This document shows, piece by piece, positions 11,975 through 23,689 of a DNA stretch of 64,000 nucleotides (within the stretch, counting starts at the first letter, position 1; each line of letters starts with the position of its first letter). Origin of the DNA: Glycine soja (lineage: Eukaryota; Streptophyta; Magnoliopsida; Fabales; Fabaceae); assembly GCF_004193775.1 (NCBI RefSeq), contig NC_041004.1, positions 5,417,309-5,481,308 of the forward strand, in the 5' to 3' direction. Below the pieces are notes generated by a model. The model had not been told where the DNA came from. It did no database searches and saw only the letters and a list, made by a program, of their open reading frames with translations. The translations under genes were made by a program, and so were the position numbers.

Positions 11975-13250
11975 CTAAATGTTAAACAAATGAAAAATAC
12001 ATAAATTTGATAGTAAAAAAATGCAACACATTAATGTCAAAGAAAAATTAAATTTCATTATTGTTATGATTGTAACGTTAATATACTCAACCAAGTCCAC
12101 TTGAAGTTGTTGATGAATTTCTCTTGTATACATAATGCGTCTTGTTTGCAAGTATGTAGCCAAGTCATGAAGAACATCACGAAACACTTCAACATTTGAA
12201 ATGTCATTGTTTATGTGATTATAACTAACATTGACATTATTATTGAATATATCTTGTTCATCTTCAACAATCATGTTATTCAATATAATGCATGCCAATA
12301 TTATGTCCTTCATTGTATCCATGTTCCAGACATGTGATGGATCACATATAATTACGAATCGAGATTTGAGCACACCAAATACTCGTTCCACATCCTTTCT
12401 CGCTGCTTCTTGACATTTTGCAAATAATTTTTTCTAGGACCTTGTGGCATTGATATGGTCTTCACAAATATGGCCTAATCAGGATAAATATCCTCTGCAA
12501 GATAGTACCCTATATTATACGAAGTTTCATTAATTGTAAATTGTACTGAAGGAGCTTGACCTTACAAAACATCATCAAACATAGAAGATTGGTTTAACAC
12601 ATTGATGTCATTGTTTGAACTTGCAACTCCAAAATATACATGCAAAATCCATAAGTCTTGTGAAGCAATGACTTCAAGTATTATTGTGGGTTTGTGATGC
12701 TCACCTCTACAATATTGGCCCTACCATGCAACTGGATAATTTTTCCAACCCCGATGCATGCAATCAATAGAACTTAACATACTTGGAAACCCTTGTGCAT
12801 CTCCAATTTATAGTAGGCGATTGATGTCATTGTTGTTGGACCTTCTCAAGTACTCTTGTCCAAATATCTCATTGACACCCCTTACAAATTTTTGTAAGCA
12901 TTGAGTTATAGTGCATTCACCAATTCTAACGTACTTATCCACACAATCGACAAGTGATCCGTATGTCAGTCTACGAATAGTTGCAGTGCACTTTTACAAT
13001 TGCGAGAGACCCATTCTACCAACAACATCAGGTTTCATTTGGAAATAGTCATTCATCAATGGTAGATGTCCATTTTATGATTGTTATTAATGACTTTTCT
13101 ATGCCTTCTGCGTTGACTATTGTTGCCTCCTTGTTGTTGCATCACACATAAGTAGCTCTTGATTTATTCATCACTGTCATCGTCAAGTGTTTCATAAATA
13201 ATTTGTTTTCAAACTCTGTCGAAGTCATTATTTGTATCCATTTTATGAGT
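11975..13250 (-). pseudogene. PIF/Harbinger-type transposase (nuclease), decayed
   Basis: The - strand encodes pieces of a HARBI1-like DDE nuclease in several frames. The best preserved part is the C-terminus: MERVFGVLKSRFVIICDPSH, then MKDIILACIILNNMIVEDE, the hallmark of this family's end. Upstream in other frames come IACIG, LHGRANIVEVSITNPQ and YGFCMYILEL-type segments and, at the start, a QQQGG and RRR-rich N-terminus. Several stops and frameshifts break it. It pairs with the ORF1-type fragment at 13685-14440, the usual two-gene layout of PIF/Harbinger elements. The product would cut and join element ends; this copy cannot. Confidence 0.75.
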
Positions 13251-13365
13251 GATTGATTGCATAAATGAGTGAAAGAAGAAGATTGTTTGAAGAAGATGTA
13301 TAAGAATGAATGAGAATTGAAAAATTATATAGCAAATTATAAAACACCTATTTTTTTTAACAACT

Positions 13366-13446
13366 TATGCAACAACTAGTTTGGTAACTACTAGTTTTGC
13401 AATAGCTAGTTTTATAATAACTAGTTTTGCAAAGGCTAGTTTTATA
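13366..13446. repeat. Short tandem repeat with CTAGTTTT core
   Basis: Four to five imperfect units of about 22 bases, each holding ACTAGTTT or GCTAGTTTT followed by a GCAA or ATAA variant. It sits between the transposase start and the ORF1 gene of the Harbinger relic, in what would be the intergenic control region of that element. Confidence 0.6.
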
Positions 13447-13684
13447 ACAATTAAGTTTCACAAAGAAAAAAATTCAACAAACTAAAAGAAGGTTACAATA
13501 TTTTTAAAAAAGACAAATCAAACACGATTCCTAAAAGTACAAATTAAAAGATGGTTATAAAAAATTAAAACTATCTAACAAATTAATACTACATACCTAG
13601 TTTATGCCTAATTATATTACAAAAAGCTTTATGGTCTTCGAGTTGCATTTCGAACATTGTAGATGTGTCATTCATTAGAATGTC

Positions 13685-14440
13685 TTAGTACTCATTTTCC
13701 AATTTTTTCTCCCTTAAGACTGCTAGTCTGGCATCGAGAATATTTCTTTCCCTCATTGCTTCCTCCACACCAGTTAAGTCCACAGGATTGATAGATATTC
13801 CTACGTATTTCCCCTTTCTCTTCCTTTTGGTTGCCTTTTGCCCCATTGGACGAACAATTTGAGACGATGTGTTAGCTTCAGAATCTTCTATCAGTGTTTC
13901 TGGATTAAATGACGATGAATATTCCACAAGTGTGGAAATCTCCATCCTTTTAGAGCAATTTTCAGTAAACTGGTCTAACCATTTCAGTTGATCTTTTCGA
14001 AGTCGTCAAGCATGTTCCCAACCAAAATCACTTCCTTCATCTTCCTTCCAAATGGCATATGCATGAAGCATGACATTGTTATCTATGCAATCACTTTTCT
14101 TCAATGATATCGCTTGCTTGTAATGACCCTTGAACTTTTGCACGCCTAGATTAATTTTTTTCCATCATGATTTCAGTTGATTCATTGTTCTTTCGCGTGT
14201 TAGCCTCAAAATTTGTTGTAATTTTTCGTGACTCTCAACCAAAATGTTTCTTTTGCTTGATCAACACTAACAATTGGATCGGTTGAGATGTGAGCCATGA
14301 ACTAATGATGTGTGTATCTTTTTCAATTGCAAAGGCGAGCCGAGGCTTTCTTTTTGTAGAAGATCCTCCTATTTCATCAACGATGATATCTTTTAGCCCA
14401 AAATTGTGGACATTGCGAACCAACTTCATCATTTGAAAAC
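13685..14440 (-). pseudogene. Harbinger ORF1-type protein (Myb/NAM-associated C-terminal domain), decayed
   Basis: On the - strand the C-terminal part is open (13945-13685) and contains RPMGQKATKRKRKGK, followed by a helical end with AMRERNILDARLAVLREKK. This RP-x-G-x-K-xx-K-x-K signature followed by a helix is typical of the DNA-binding partner protein of plant PIF/Harbinger transposons (annotated elsewhere as NAM-associated). More N-terminal similarity, such as CPQFWAKRYHR, AKETFW and WKEDEGSDFGWEHA, continues to about 14440 through stops and frameshifts. It lies head-to-tail with the broken transposase, so both belong to one dead element. Confidence 0.7.
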
Positions 14441-15136
14441 ATGGAAGGATTGTTTGGTGGGATTGAAGGAAATGTTTGAGAATTTACGGTGGAGGGGGTT
14501 TGAGTGCTTGACATAAAATAATTTGGTGGTGGTGGTAAAATGGGAGGGGGGGGGGGGGGAAAGGAGGACGATTTTGTGAATTTTGGGTCAAAGCAGATTG
14601 TGGTAATATTGCAAAAAATTTATATAAACTTACCAATCAAATTGATTTGGATCCCTTTCACAAAATAAAATTTATCTGAGATTGAGATTGACAAATGAAG
14701 AATGAGAATGAAAATTGTATGTAAAAATTTTGTGCGTACTAAAGCAATTTATAGAATGTTATTACCTAACATTTTGTGTGTAACAACTAAACAAGTCTAC
14801 AAATTTTACTCTTTAATGGCAGAATTTTGTAGCCAACGTTCACTGTATGCACCTACGATTTTGACAAAAATTGTTTTTTTTACCCTCACCGAGAGTCTCT
14901 TCCTCTATCTCTTGTTAGATTATCTTACCCACCCCCTCATTTTCCCTTCTTCCCCATTCCCTTCCACCGCGCATTTATTCTTCCTCCCTTCCCCTCCACT
15001 GTACTCCCCCAGCTTCCCCTTTACCCTCCTCTGTGCAGCCCCTCGGCTTCACCCTTTCCCCTTCTTTGCACGCCCCCCCAACTTCCCCTCCTCTATGCGC
15101 CCCTTCTTCTTCCCCCCTTCCCCTTCCCTAGTATGT
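14441..15136. other. Low-complexity DNA with poly-G run and CT-rich tract
   Basis: Contains a G run at 14546-14560 and, from about 14880 to 15135, a pyrimidine-rich block full of CCCCTTCC and TTCCCC. A 168-codon frame crosses it, but its composition (Pro, Phe, Ser, Leu runs) follows from base bias and not from selection. No gene is supported. Confidence 0.55.
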
Positions 15137-17687
15137 ATTATATTTTTTAATTTTTGTTTCATGGATCTTTTGTTGGTTTGTTTTTTTGGTTGGATCTTCA
15201 GTTGTTAGTTTGTTTTTTTTTTTGTTCTTCTTCATCTCCTTCCTCTGTGCATTCCAAATATTTTTTCTATCATTTTCCTCCCCAAGAACTATGTGGATCT
15301 ATAGATAAACAATATATATATTTTTAAAACTATGGGGATCTACAGAGTTCTTCCCCAAGAACTTGATCTCCAACAGAGGGATATTGAGGGATGCTTTATT
15401 GCTAGATTTGGGGAAGATCAGATCTTTAACTTAAGATGTATCCCCAAGATCCAAACATTAAAGATGCTCTCAGGGAGACAGTGAAAGCAATAAATTAAGC
15501 CGCATTTGTCACATTGCTTAGAGTGCATGTGTCACACTATGGTGTGGGACAATTTTATTTTTTTCAACTTCCAAGCACCGCATCATAAAGGCACAAACGA
15601 CATTTTCTTGTGAAGCACTAACTAATTATTTATGGAAAGTCCTAAGTTAAGGAAGTAAAAGTATTTTTTTTAGGCAAACAATATTAATTAGTATGTTTAA
15701 GCTTATTTGTTAAGAAACTTAAAAGTATAAATATTTTTATTGAAAAAAATGAAAAATTATATTAAAAAAAATGAAAAATTATGTTGTTCACGATTTTTTT
15801 ATGTTCTCTTATAATTTACATAATAAATACCTTCATCGTTTAGTTTCATAACCAACATTATCAGAACAATGGTTAGCAAGATCCTTCTTTTTATTATTAG
15901 TATACAAAATTTAGATGGTCACATCTTTTTTTTGATAAATTATGTTTTTAAATCTTTATCAATTGTTTTGAACTGAGAATTTTAAAATATAATTTTAAAA
16001 AAATTAATTAAAGTGATTGTCTTGTTCGATTTCTTGATGATGTGATAAGTTAATGAGCTACAATGTCGTTGATATGTAATCAATTGGCATTGTTACTTGA
16101 AAATAGAAATTAAAATAAAAACAAATGGATTTTAAAGTACTAAAACAAAACAAATCTTTTAAAGATTAAAACAAAAAAAATATAGTATTTTATATGGACT
16201 AAATTGTTATTTAAGCGAAAATTATGCAATAAAATTCTACCTTATATGGAAAAGGGTAAAATAGAAATCAATAAATATTTTAAGGAAAAAATAATAAAAT
16301 ATAAATCTAGAAAATTTTAAAAAATACTATTTGAATTAGTATATTACAAAAATGATACAAGCTATTAAAAACAAAATACTTGTTTATCATGTACTATTAA
16401 TAATATCAAACTAGCTTTTCATCTAATAAAAAAAACTAAAAATTAATTGAAATGAAATACTAAACAAGCTGTATTTGGCATGCTAATTTAGTTACTTTTT
16501 GGTTTTTTTCTTTCTTTTAAAAAGGTTAGAGAATTATGAAAGTGAATAATGTTTTTGGGTTTTCATTTTACATGTATTGGAATTGGCTGATGCAACTAGT
16601 TATTTGAACTAAACTTAGACTTATAAGGCATAACACATACCCACAATTGTTGTTGTTATCTTTGTCATACACCAATAGATCATGTCTGCACTTGTTATTC
16701 ATAAGTGTTACAAAATTTGTCAGTATCAATCTCTTACAAGCGATACCAATTAACTTTTTATATGAAGTTAACAAAATATCATTTTTTTAAATCTATAAAA
16801 TTGAAAATAATACTTCCTTTGTCCCAAAATAAGTATTATTTTAGATTTTTTTATACAGATAAAAACTAATAAATAGATAAAAATAATAATAATGTTATAA
16901 AACTAATCTTATTAAGTAGACTAGCATAAACACATGCGCTCTTTATTGTGCCATTGCGTATCAAAAATTGTACAACAATAATTTCTAATTACAATTTCTA
17001 AATTTTGTTCAATGAATGACAAACTCCAAATGAAAAAAATTGAAACCTAGATAGGACAACTAAAAATGAAAATAATTAATTGTCATAGAAAACCACAATA
17101 ATTTTAACTTTGGAAAAATATTCTCCCTCCCCCTTTTTCCATAAATTGTCTTCTCTTTGACAATGACGGTTTTCTTGCATATCCCATGAAAAACATAAAT
17201 ACATAAAGTGATGAGAAGGACAAGAGGAGAAGGACTGTGAGAGAAAAAAAATGTGCTACATACCAAAGTTCTTGTCATTCAGGGAAGTGCCTTTGATCAA
17301 AATTATAGAAAGAATGAAGAATACAACAACACTGAAATAATTGGAAGAAAAAAGAATACAAATATGACTCGAGAGAGGAAAATTATAAGCAACGATAATT
17401 GAATGGGAGCTTTGAGGAGCGGTGTAATTATTTTATAGATAGTATGTATAAAAAATAGAGTGTTTAGTTTTCCACGTTTGAAGTGGTGGACATTTACAAT
17501 TGGGTAACTTCCGTTGGTGAGAGAGTGAGAGAAAGGGATAAAATTGGTTAGATGAAAGTGGAGATCATATCAAAGATTTTTCATTTTTTTTATTTCCCAT
17601 TTGTATATGATTTTATTTTTTTAAAACATAAAAAGACATTTGAGGATAAAATGGACAAATAAAAGTGGAGACCAAGGAACAACGGTT
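15137..17687. other. AT-rich intergenic DNA with a possible Stowaway-type MITE end
   Basis: No gene recognised. Near 16811-16850 the text CTTCCTTTGTCCCAAAATAA GT resembles one terminus of a Stowaway-like MITE, but I could not find the matching opposite end. The remainder is AT-rich with short homopolymer runs. Confidence 0.45.
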
Positions 17688-17692
17688 ACAAC

Positions 17693-18110
17693 TGTTAGAA
17701 TTAATGTCTATGTGAGAGACATGCGACTTATGTAGGGATTAATAAATAAATAAATAATAATTAAGGATTAAATTTTAATTGGGTTAAATAGGAGAAGTTT
17801 CTAGAGGTAACTGCTATTTGATAGTAGTAGTGGTTATAAAAGGGATTGATACCCACTAACGTGGAACAAAGTCCTCTTCTTGACAGAAAAGTATTCTCTC
17901 TAACCCTTGGTCATCATAAACATAGAGAGACAGAAAGAATAGTTAGGGGAGCAAAATCTAGTTTCTCTCCTCTCCCAAGGAATCGAAGTGCACTGAAGAG
18001 AAGCCTCACTATGGAGAAAGGTACTTCATCCACTATTTATGAGAATCATAGGTTTTAAGATTCTATTGATTTCTTATAATTGTTAATCTAGGAAACCCTT
18101 AAGTTTTACA
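17693..18110 (+). repeat. 5' LTR of copia element
   Basis: 418 bp, TG to CA, preceded by target duplication ACAAC. It matches the 3' LTR along its length except for scattered substitutions and a 31-bp stretch (17789-17819) that the 3' LTR lacks, where a SINE is found instead. Confidence 0.9.
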
Positions 18111-18112
18111 CG

Positions 18113-18124
18113 TTGTATCAGAAC
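18113..18124 (+). promoter_or_regulatory. Primer-binding site (tRNA-iMet type)
   Basis: TTGTATCAGAAC directly after the 5' LTR matches the initiator-methionine tRNA site TGGTATCAGAGC at 10 of 12 positions, the usual primer of plant copia elements. Confidence 0.75.
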
Positions 18125-19369
18125 CAAGTTATGAAATTTATGATTCTCCAAGAAAGATTTCTTTTCGCCCAATTATGCATGAACCCTAATTAAGAAATTT
18201 GGGATTTTATGTTTTATGCTGCTATGTACTATATTTTATTATTGTTGAATTTTATTTTTGAAACAAGCATACGAGGAAGTAGTGTTGCTACATTGTGTGA
18301 ACAAATGGATATGGATTTGACTTTCACGAGGGAGAAAGTAATATAAATTGAATAGGCATTTCATTTGAATACGAGAAAGCAACAACCCTTAAAAATGAAC
18401 AAAAGCTTTTTGCAACCATAGCCCTTTCTCTTTTTGCCATGTACGTGAACAAAAAAAAATATTCTTTTAATTTTGAGTTTCTTTGAAAATCTTTGCATGT
18501 TACCGTGGTCTCTTCCAATTATAGAGAAAGAGAGAAAGTCTTCTATGCCATCAAGTACGTTTATTCTTTAATTGAAAGGAATTCTTTGGAATTGTTATTC
18601 TCAACCCATTTTTTGCTATTCTCAATCCCATGTGTTCAATTTTTTTCAATATTATTATTAAACGTGATTAAAGGATTGAAAGTTTATGTCCTGCAATTAA
18701 ATTAACATGAATGCTTTTAAGTTGTCAGTAACAATAAATATGTATATGCTATATATTTGCTTGAATGTGATTAAATTTTTATTATTTTATTGGTTATAAT
18801 GTGAATGTATGGTATTTATTTGGTTTAGAATGAAACTAATATAATGGTTATGAATTGTTAATACCAGTAAGTATGTGCAAACCATATATTAGATTAGATT
18901 TAAGTGTATGATGAATTTGTTAGTCACCAAAGTGACAAAATTTATAAGGTTATTTAATTCCAAATTAATGATTATTTCAATTAGTTATAGAATAATAAAT
19001 GCTAAATTATATGATTATTGGTTTATGGGTACATTAAAATTCATTGTTATAAGACATTTATAGATCACCCAAAGGTTAATTAGTTGTTCTTATAATTAAT
19101 GAATATAATTGTAGGTGATTTGTGTGTATAGTTTTATTTATATACCCAAAGGTAATAGGTACTACTAATTGGTGCATATTTAATTGTCAAATAATGTTAA
19201 TAATTTTTATTAGCATCATCATGTTTGTATGTTATGTGTTGGTGTCTCATCCAAAGGAGAACATCAATATACATTGATTGTTATCTGAATGAATTATATG
19301 TATGACATGTGTTTTATATCTCAAAACGCTTATGTGAATTTTATTATGAAATACTTGTTCCCAATTCAT

Positions 19370-20237
19370 TGAACTCTCATGTATCATCTATGTCAATTTT
19401 TAATGGGATTAATTTCTCTGACTGGAATGAGCAAGTCCAATTTCATCTTAGTGTTTTGGATCTTGATCTTGTTATATTGGAAGAGAAGCCTGCTACTATT
19501 ATTGATGCTAATATCAATGAAGAGAAAGCTCATTGTAAAGCTTAGGAAGATCTAACAGACTTAGCGTGATGTTAATAAGAATGACTGTTGCAGACGGTAT
19601 TAATACAACTCTCCCTAAGATTGATAGTGCTAAAGAGTTTATGAGGTTAGTGGGAGAACACTCTCAAACAGCTGATAAGTCTCTTGCTGGGACATTAATG
19701 AGTACACTGATCATCATGAAGTTTGATGGTTCACGTACTATGCATGAACATGTCATTGAGATGACAAACATTGCAACAAATCTTAAGACCTTGGGAATGA
19801 CTGTGAATGAGAATTTCCTTATTCAGCTTATTCTAAACTCATTACCATCTGAGTATGACTCATTGTAAATGAGCTATAAAACCATGAAAGATAAGTGGGA
19901 TGTGTATGAATTGCACAATATATTAGTTCAGGAAGAAACAAAGCTTAAGAATCAAGGAAGTCACTTAGTCCATTATGTAGGCCACCAAGGGAATCAAGGA
20001 GTTGGAAAGAAATTTGTGAATAAGCATGATAAAGGCAAAGGGTCATTACAGATCAATGATGGTCCTGTGCAAATCCAGAAGAAGGCATCAAAGAGTAATA
20101 ATTTTCATTTCTATGGGAAATCTGGACACTTCCAGAAGGATTGCCCAAAGTGTAATTCTTGGATCAATAAGAAAGGTGAGCTTAATGCTCTTGTATGTTT
20201 TGAATCAAACTTAACTGAAGTTCACCATAATACATGA
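19370..20237 (+). pseudogene. Copia gag with degenerate zinc knuckle
   Basis: The gag starts near NSHVSSMSIFNGINFSDWNE, the typical copia gag opening (a short leader, then F-x-G-x-N-F-x-x-W). It continues through a UBN2-like region (FMRLVGEHSQTADKSLAGT, ILNSLPSEYDSL) and ends with a nucleocapsid stretch FHFYGKSGHFQKDCPKC. In-frame stops lie at about 19543 and 19866. In the zinc knuckle (C-x2-C-x4-H-x4-C) the first two cysteines are Phe and Tyr while the His and last Cys remain, so RNA binding would be lost. Confidence 0.82.
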
Positions 20238-22820
20238 TGGATTGATTCTGAATGTAGGTCTCATGTTTCTAATACTATATAGGGATTCCTTACAATCCAA
20301 ACCATAAGCCCAAATGAGAAGTTCATCTTCATGGGAAATAGAGTGAAAGCTCTAATGGAAGCAGTCGAAACTTATCATTTAAAACTCGACATTGGACATC
20401 ATTTGGATTTACTGGAAATTCTTTATGTACCTAGTTTATATAGGAATTTAGTTTCATTATCTAAACTTGATGTTACTGGATACTCTCTAAATTTTGGTAA
20501 TGGATGTTTCAGTTTATTTAAGCATAATCATCTAATTGGTACTTGTGTTCTTTGTGATGGTTTATATAAATTGAAATTAGATGGTTTGTATGCTGAAACC
20601 GTTTTAACTTTGCATCATAATGTTGACACTAAACGTAGTTTAGTGAATGAACGATGTACTTTCTCGTGACATAAACATTTAGGTCACATTTCTAGAGAAA
20701 GGATGGAATGATTAACAAAGAATGAAATTCTTCTTGATCCACATTTTACGAATCTAAATATTTGTGTGGATTGTATTAAGAGAAAACATACAAAACATAC
20801 AAAGCAAGGAGTTACAAGAAGCACTCAACTTCTTGAAATTGGGCATACTAATATTTGAGGGCCTTTTGATGTTAATTCTTTTGAAAAGGAAAAAATACTT
20901 TATCACCTTTATTGATGACTATTCATGTTACAATTATGTCTACTTACTGTATGAGAAATCTCCGGCAGTGGATGCCTTAGAAATTTACTTGAATGAAGTA
21001 GAAAGGAAATTAGACAAAAAGGTGAAAGTTGTTAGGTCTGATAAATGTGGTGGTATTATGGAAGACGTGATGAAACTGGAAAACACCTAAGTTCATTTGC
21101 TAAACTCCTTTTGAAACGTGACATTTGTGCGCAATACACAATGCCTGGTATACCATAATAAAATGGTGTATCGGAAAGACGTAATAGAACTTTAATGGAT
21201 ATGGTTAGGAGTATGTTAAACAATTCAACTTTACCCTATCTTTATGGATGTATGCCTTGAAAACTACCATGTATTTGTTTTCACAAGCTGTACGCTGTGA
21301 TAATTCTAAGAAGTGATTAAATGTCACGAAAGAAGAGATAAATTCCATGGAACATAATAGTGTTTGGGACCTTGTAGAATTGCCAAAGGGTTGTAAGAGA
21401 GTTGGTTATAAGTGGGTCTTCAAGACTAAACGTGATTCTCATGGCAACCTTGAACGTTACAAGGCTATGCTTGCGGATAAGGGATTTACTCAAAAAGATG
21501 ACATTGCTTATAAAGAGACGTTTTCACCGGTCTCATGAAAGGACTCTTTCAGGATTATCATGACATTAATAGCCCATTATGAGTTGGAGCTACATTAGAT
21601 GGATGTGAAAACTGTCTTTCTTAATGGAGATTTATAGGAGAGTGTTTATATGGACCAACCAATGGGGTTCTCAGTTGAAGGAAAGGAACACATGGTGTGC
21701 AAATTAAAGAAATCAATATATGATCTTAAGCAAGCTTTCCACTAATGGTATTTGAAGTTTAATGATACCATTGTTTCCTTTGGATTGAAGAAAAATATTG
21801 TTGATCGGTGTATATATCTGAAGATCAGTGGAAGTAAGGTTATTTTTCTAATTTTGTATGTTGATGATATATTGCTTACAACTAATGATCTTGGTCTTCT
21901 TCATGAGACTAAGAAGTGTCTCTCTAGAAACTTTGAAATGAAAGATATGAGTGAGGCAAGCTATGTGATAGGGATACAAATATTTCGAAATAGATCACAA
22001 GGATTGTTAGGCTAGCCTCAGAAAGCATATATCAATAAAGTAATAGTCAAGATGGAAAAGTGCTCAACATCACCCATTCCAATTCAAAAAGGAGACAAAT
22101 TTAGTCTTGCACAATGTCCTAGAAATGATATGGAACGAAAAAAAATGAAAGCAATTCCGTATGCATTAGTTGTTGGGAGTATTATGTATGCTTAGATCTG
22201 TACTCGACCGGACATAAGCTTTGCAACTAGAATGTTAGGAAGATATCAAAGTAATCTGGGAATGGAAGATTGGAAAGTTGCAAAGAAAGTTCAGAGATAC
22301 TTATAGAGAACGAAAGATCTTATGCTTACATATAGGAGGTCTGAATACCTTGAGGTGATTGGGTATTCAGACTCAGACTTTGCTCGATGTGTGGATAGGA
22401 GAAAATCCACTCTTGGCTATGTATTTCTCTTAGCCAGAGGACTAGTATCGTGGAAGAGTGCAAAACAATCAGTTGTAGCTATGTCTGTCATGGAAGCTGA
22501 ATTTGTAGCATGTTTTGAGACTACAATTCAGGCTAATTGGCTACAAAACTTTATTTCGGGCTTGAAATTTTTGACAATATTGCTAGGCCGTTGAAAATAT
22601 ATTGTGATAACTCCGCAACAGTATTTTTCTCTAAGAACGAAAAATACTCTAAGGATGCTAAACATATGGAATTGAAGTACTTTGCCGTGAAAGAAGAAAT
22701 TCAGAAGTAGAGAATGTCAATAGAACATATTAGCACAAACCTTATGATAGCTGACCCTTTGACAAATGGATTATTACCCAAGACATTTATAGAATATGTT
22801 GAAAATATGAACATTATTGT
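20238..22820 (+). pseudogene. Copia pol: protease, integrase, reverse transcriptase, RNase H (broken)
   Basis: Order of recognisable parts: protease region beginning WIDSECRSHVSNT; LYVPSLYRNLVSLSKLD; pre-integrase zinc region with HKHLGHISRERME; integrase core FITFIDDYSCYNYVYLLYEK and VKVVRSDKCGG; reverse transcriptase VWDLVELPKGCKRVGYKWVF, then MDVKTVFLNGDL, and catalytic FLILYVDDILL; RNase H GYSDSDFARCVDRRKSTLGY and QSVVAMSVMEAEFVA. The YVDD catalytic motif is kept. Stops and frameshifts occur throughout (for example before and after the KDSFRIIMTLIAHYELEL segment), and much of the integrase C-terminal half and RT start is missing, so no polyprotein can be made. Confidence 0.88.
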
Positions 22821-23113
22821 TATTGATGATCATTAAATGTAATTTACCTTATGTATTTTACTGACATCACATGTTCTCTATGTTTGCATGCATATTTGTA
22901 TTAGAGTAATGTTAACAGGTTTTGTCTTGAATAAAGACATTATGCTGGACCAATTATGTACTCCTAACTAATGATCATATTAAGGAGAAAACTAATTTGT
23001 AGTACATGGAAGAGACTATGCTGATCAGTTTAGTCATTTTAATTCGCATTATGTTAGTTTAATCTATTTATTTATTTAGTCTATATATAATGTTTAGTAA
23101 TGTCACATAAATC

Positions 23114-23124
23114 AAGTGGGAGAA
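23114..23124 (+). promoter_or_regulatory. Polypurine tract
   Basis: AAGTGGGAGAA lies directly before the 3' LTR, as expected for the plus-strand primer of reverse transcription. Confidence 0.75.
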
Positions 23125-23684
23125 TGTTAGAATTAATGTCTCACGTGAGAGACATGTGACTTATGTAGGGACTAATAAATAAATAATTAATAATTAAGGA
23201 CTAAATTATAGTTGGATTAAAAACTTCGTACCCCATTGCCCAGAAGCTCTTCGCTATGCGAAGGTATGGGGGAGGGATGTTGTACGCAGCCTTACCCTTG
23301 CATATGCAAAGAGGCTGTTTCCGGATTCGAACCCATGACCAACAAGTCACCAAGGCACAACTTTACCGCTGCACCAGGGCTCGCCCTGATGAGAGTAGTG
23401 ATTATAAAAGAGGTTGATACCCACTAACGTAGAACGAGGTCCCCTTCTTGACAGAAAAATATTCTCTCTAACCCTTAGCCATCACAAATGTAGAGAGACA
23501 GAAAGAATAGTCAAGAGAGTGAAATCTTGTTTCTCCCATCTTCTAAGGAATCAAAGTGCACTCGAGAGAAGTCTCACTATGGAGAAAAGTATGCACTGTT
23601 TATCCATTATTTGTGAGAATCATAAGTTTCAAGATCATATTGATTTACTATAATTGTTAATCTAGGAAACCCTTAAGTTTTACA
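23125..23684 (+). repeat. 3' LTR of copia element, carrying a SINE
   Basis: 560 bp including a 168-bp SINE. It matches the 5' LTR on both sides of the SINE and ends TTTTACA before target duplication ACAAC. A 31-bp piece of the 5' LTR is absent at the SINE site. Confidence 0.88.
23220..23387 (-). mobile_element. tRNA-derived SINE, copy 1
   Basis: Read on the - strand it starts AGGGCGAGCCCTGGTGCAGC, has box-A-like TGGTGCAGCGG and box-B-like GGGTTCGAATCC about 40 bases further on (the split RNA polymerase III promoter of tRNA-derived SINEs), and ends in a short T run. Same length as the copy at 28991-29158, with only about three differences. This copy has no target duplication and replaces a short piece of LTR. 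Confidence 0.88.
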
Positions 23685-23689
23685 ACAAC

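Larger units (their letters stand above)
17693..23684 (+). mobile_element. Ty1/copia LTR retrotransposon, complete but inactive
   Basis: Two direct LTRs (17693-18110 and 23125-23684) begin TGTTAGAATTAATGTCT and end TTTTACA. The 5-bp sequence ACAAC lies immediately outside both ends (17688-17692 and 23685-23689), a target duplication. A primer-binding site follows the 5' LTR and a purine tract precedes the 3' LTR. The interior codes in order for gag, protease, integrase, reverse transcriptase and RNase H, the copia order. Many stops and frameshifts and clear divergence between the LTRs show an old, dead insertion. The 3' LTR carries a SINE. Confidence 0.93.

Noticed and set aside
14702..15208. 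168-codon frame rich in Pro, Phe and Ser
   Set aside because: It follows a pyrimidine-rich tract; composition bias explains it and no motif or splice context supports a gene.
23220..23387. Possible tRNA gene
   Set aside because: Box A and box B are present but no complete cloverleaf can be drawn, and the element has SINE length, tail and a second copy with target duplication.
23236..23427. Frame with CEGMGEGCCTQPYPC in the first SINE, and the same in the second
   Set aside because: Both lie inside SINE copies, antisense to the Pol III unit; the shared translation reflects the repeat, not a protein family.
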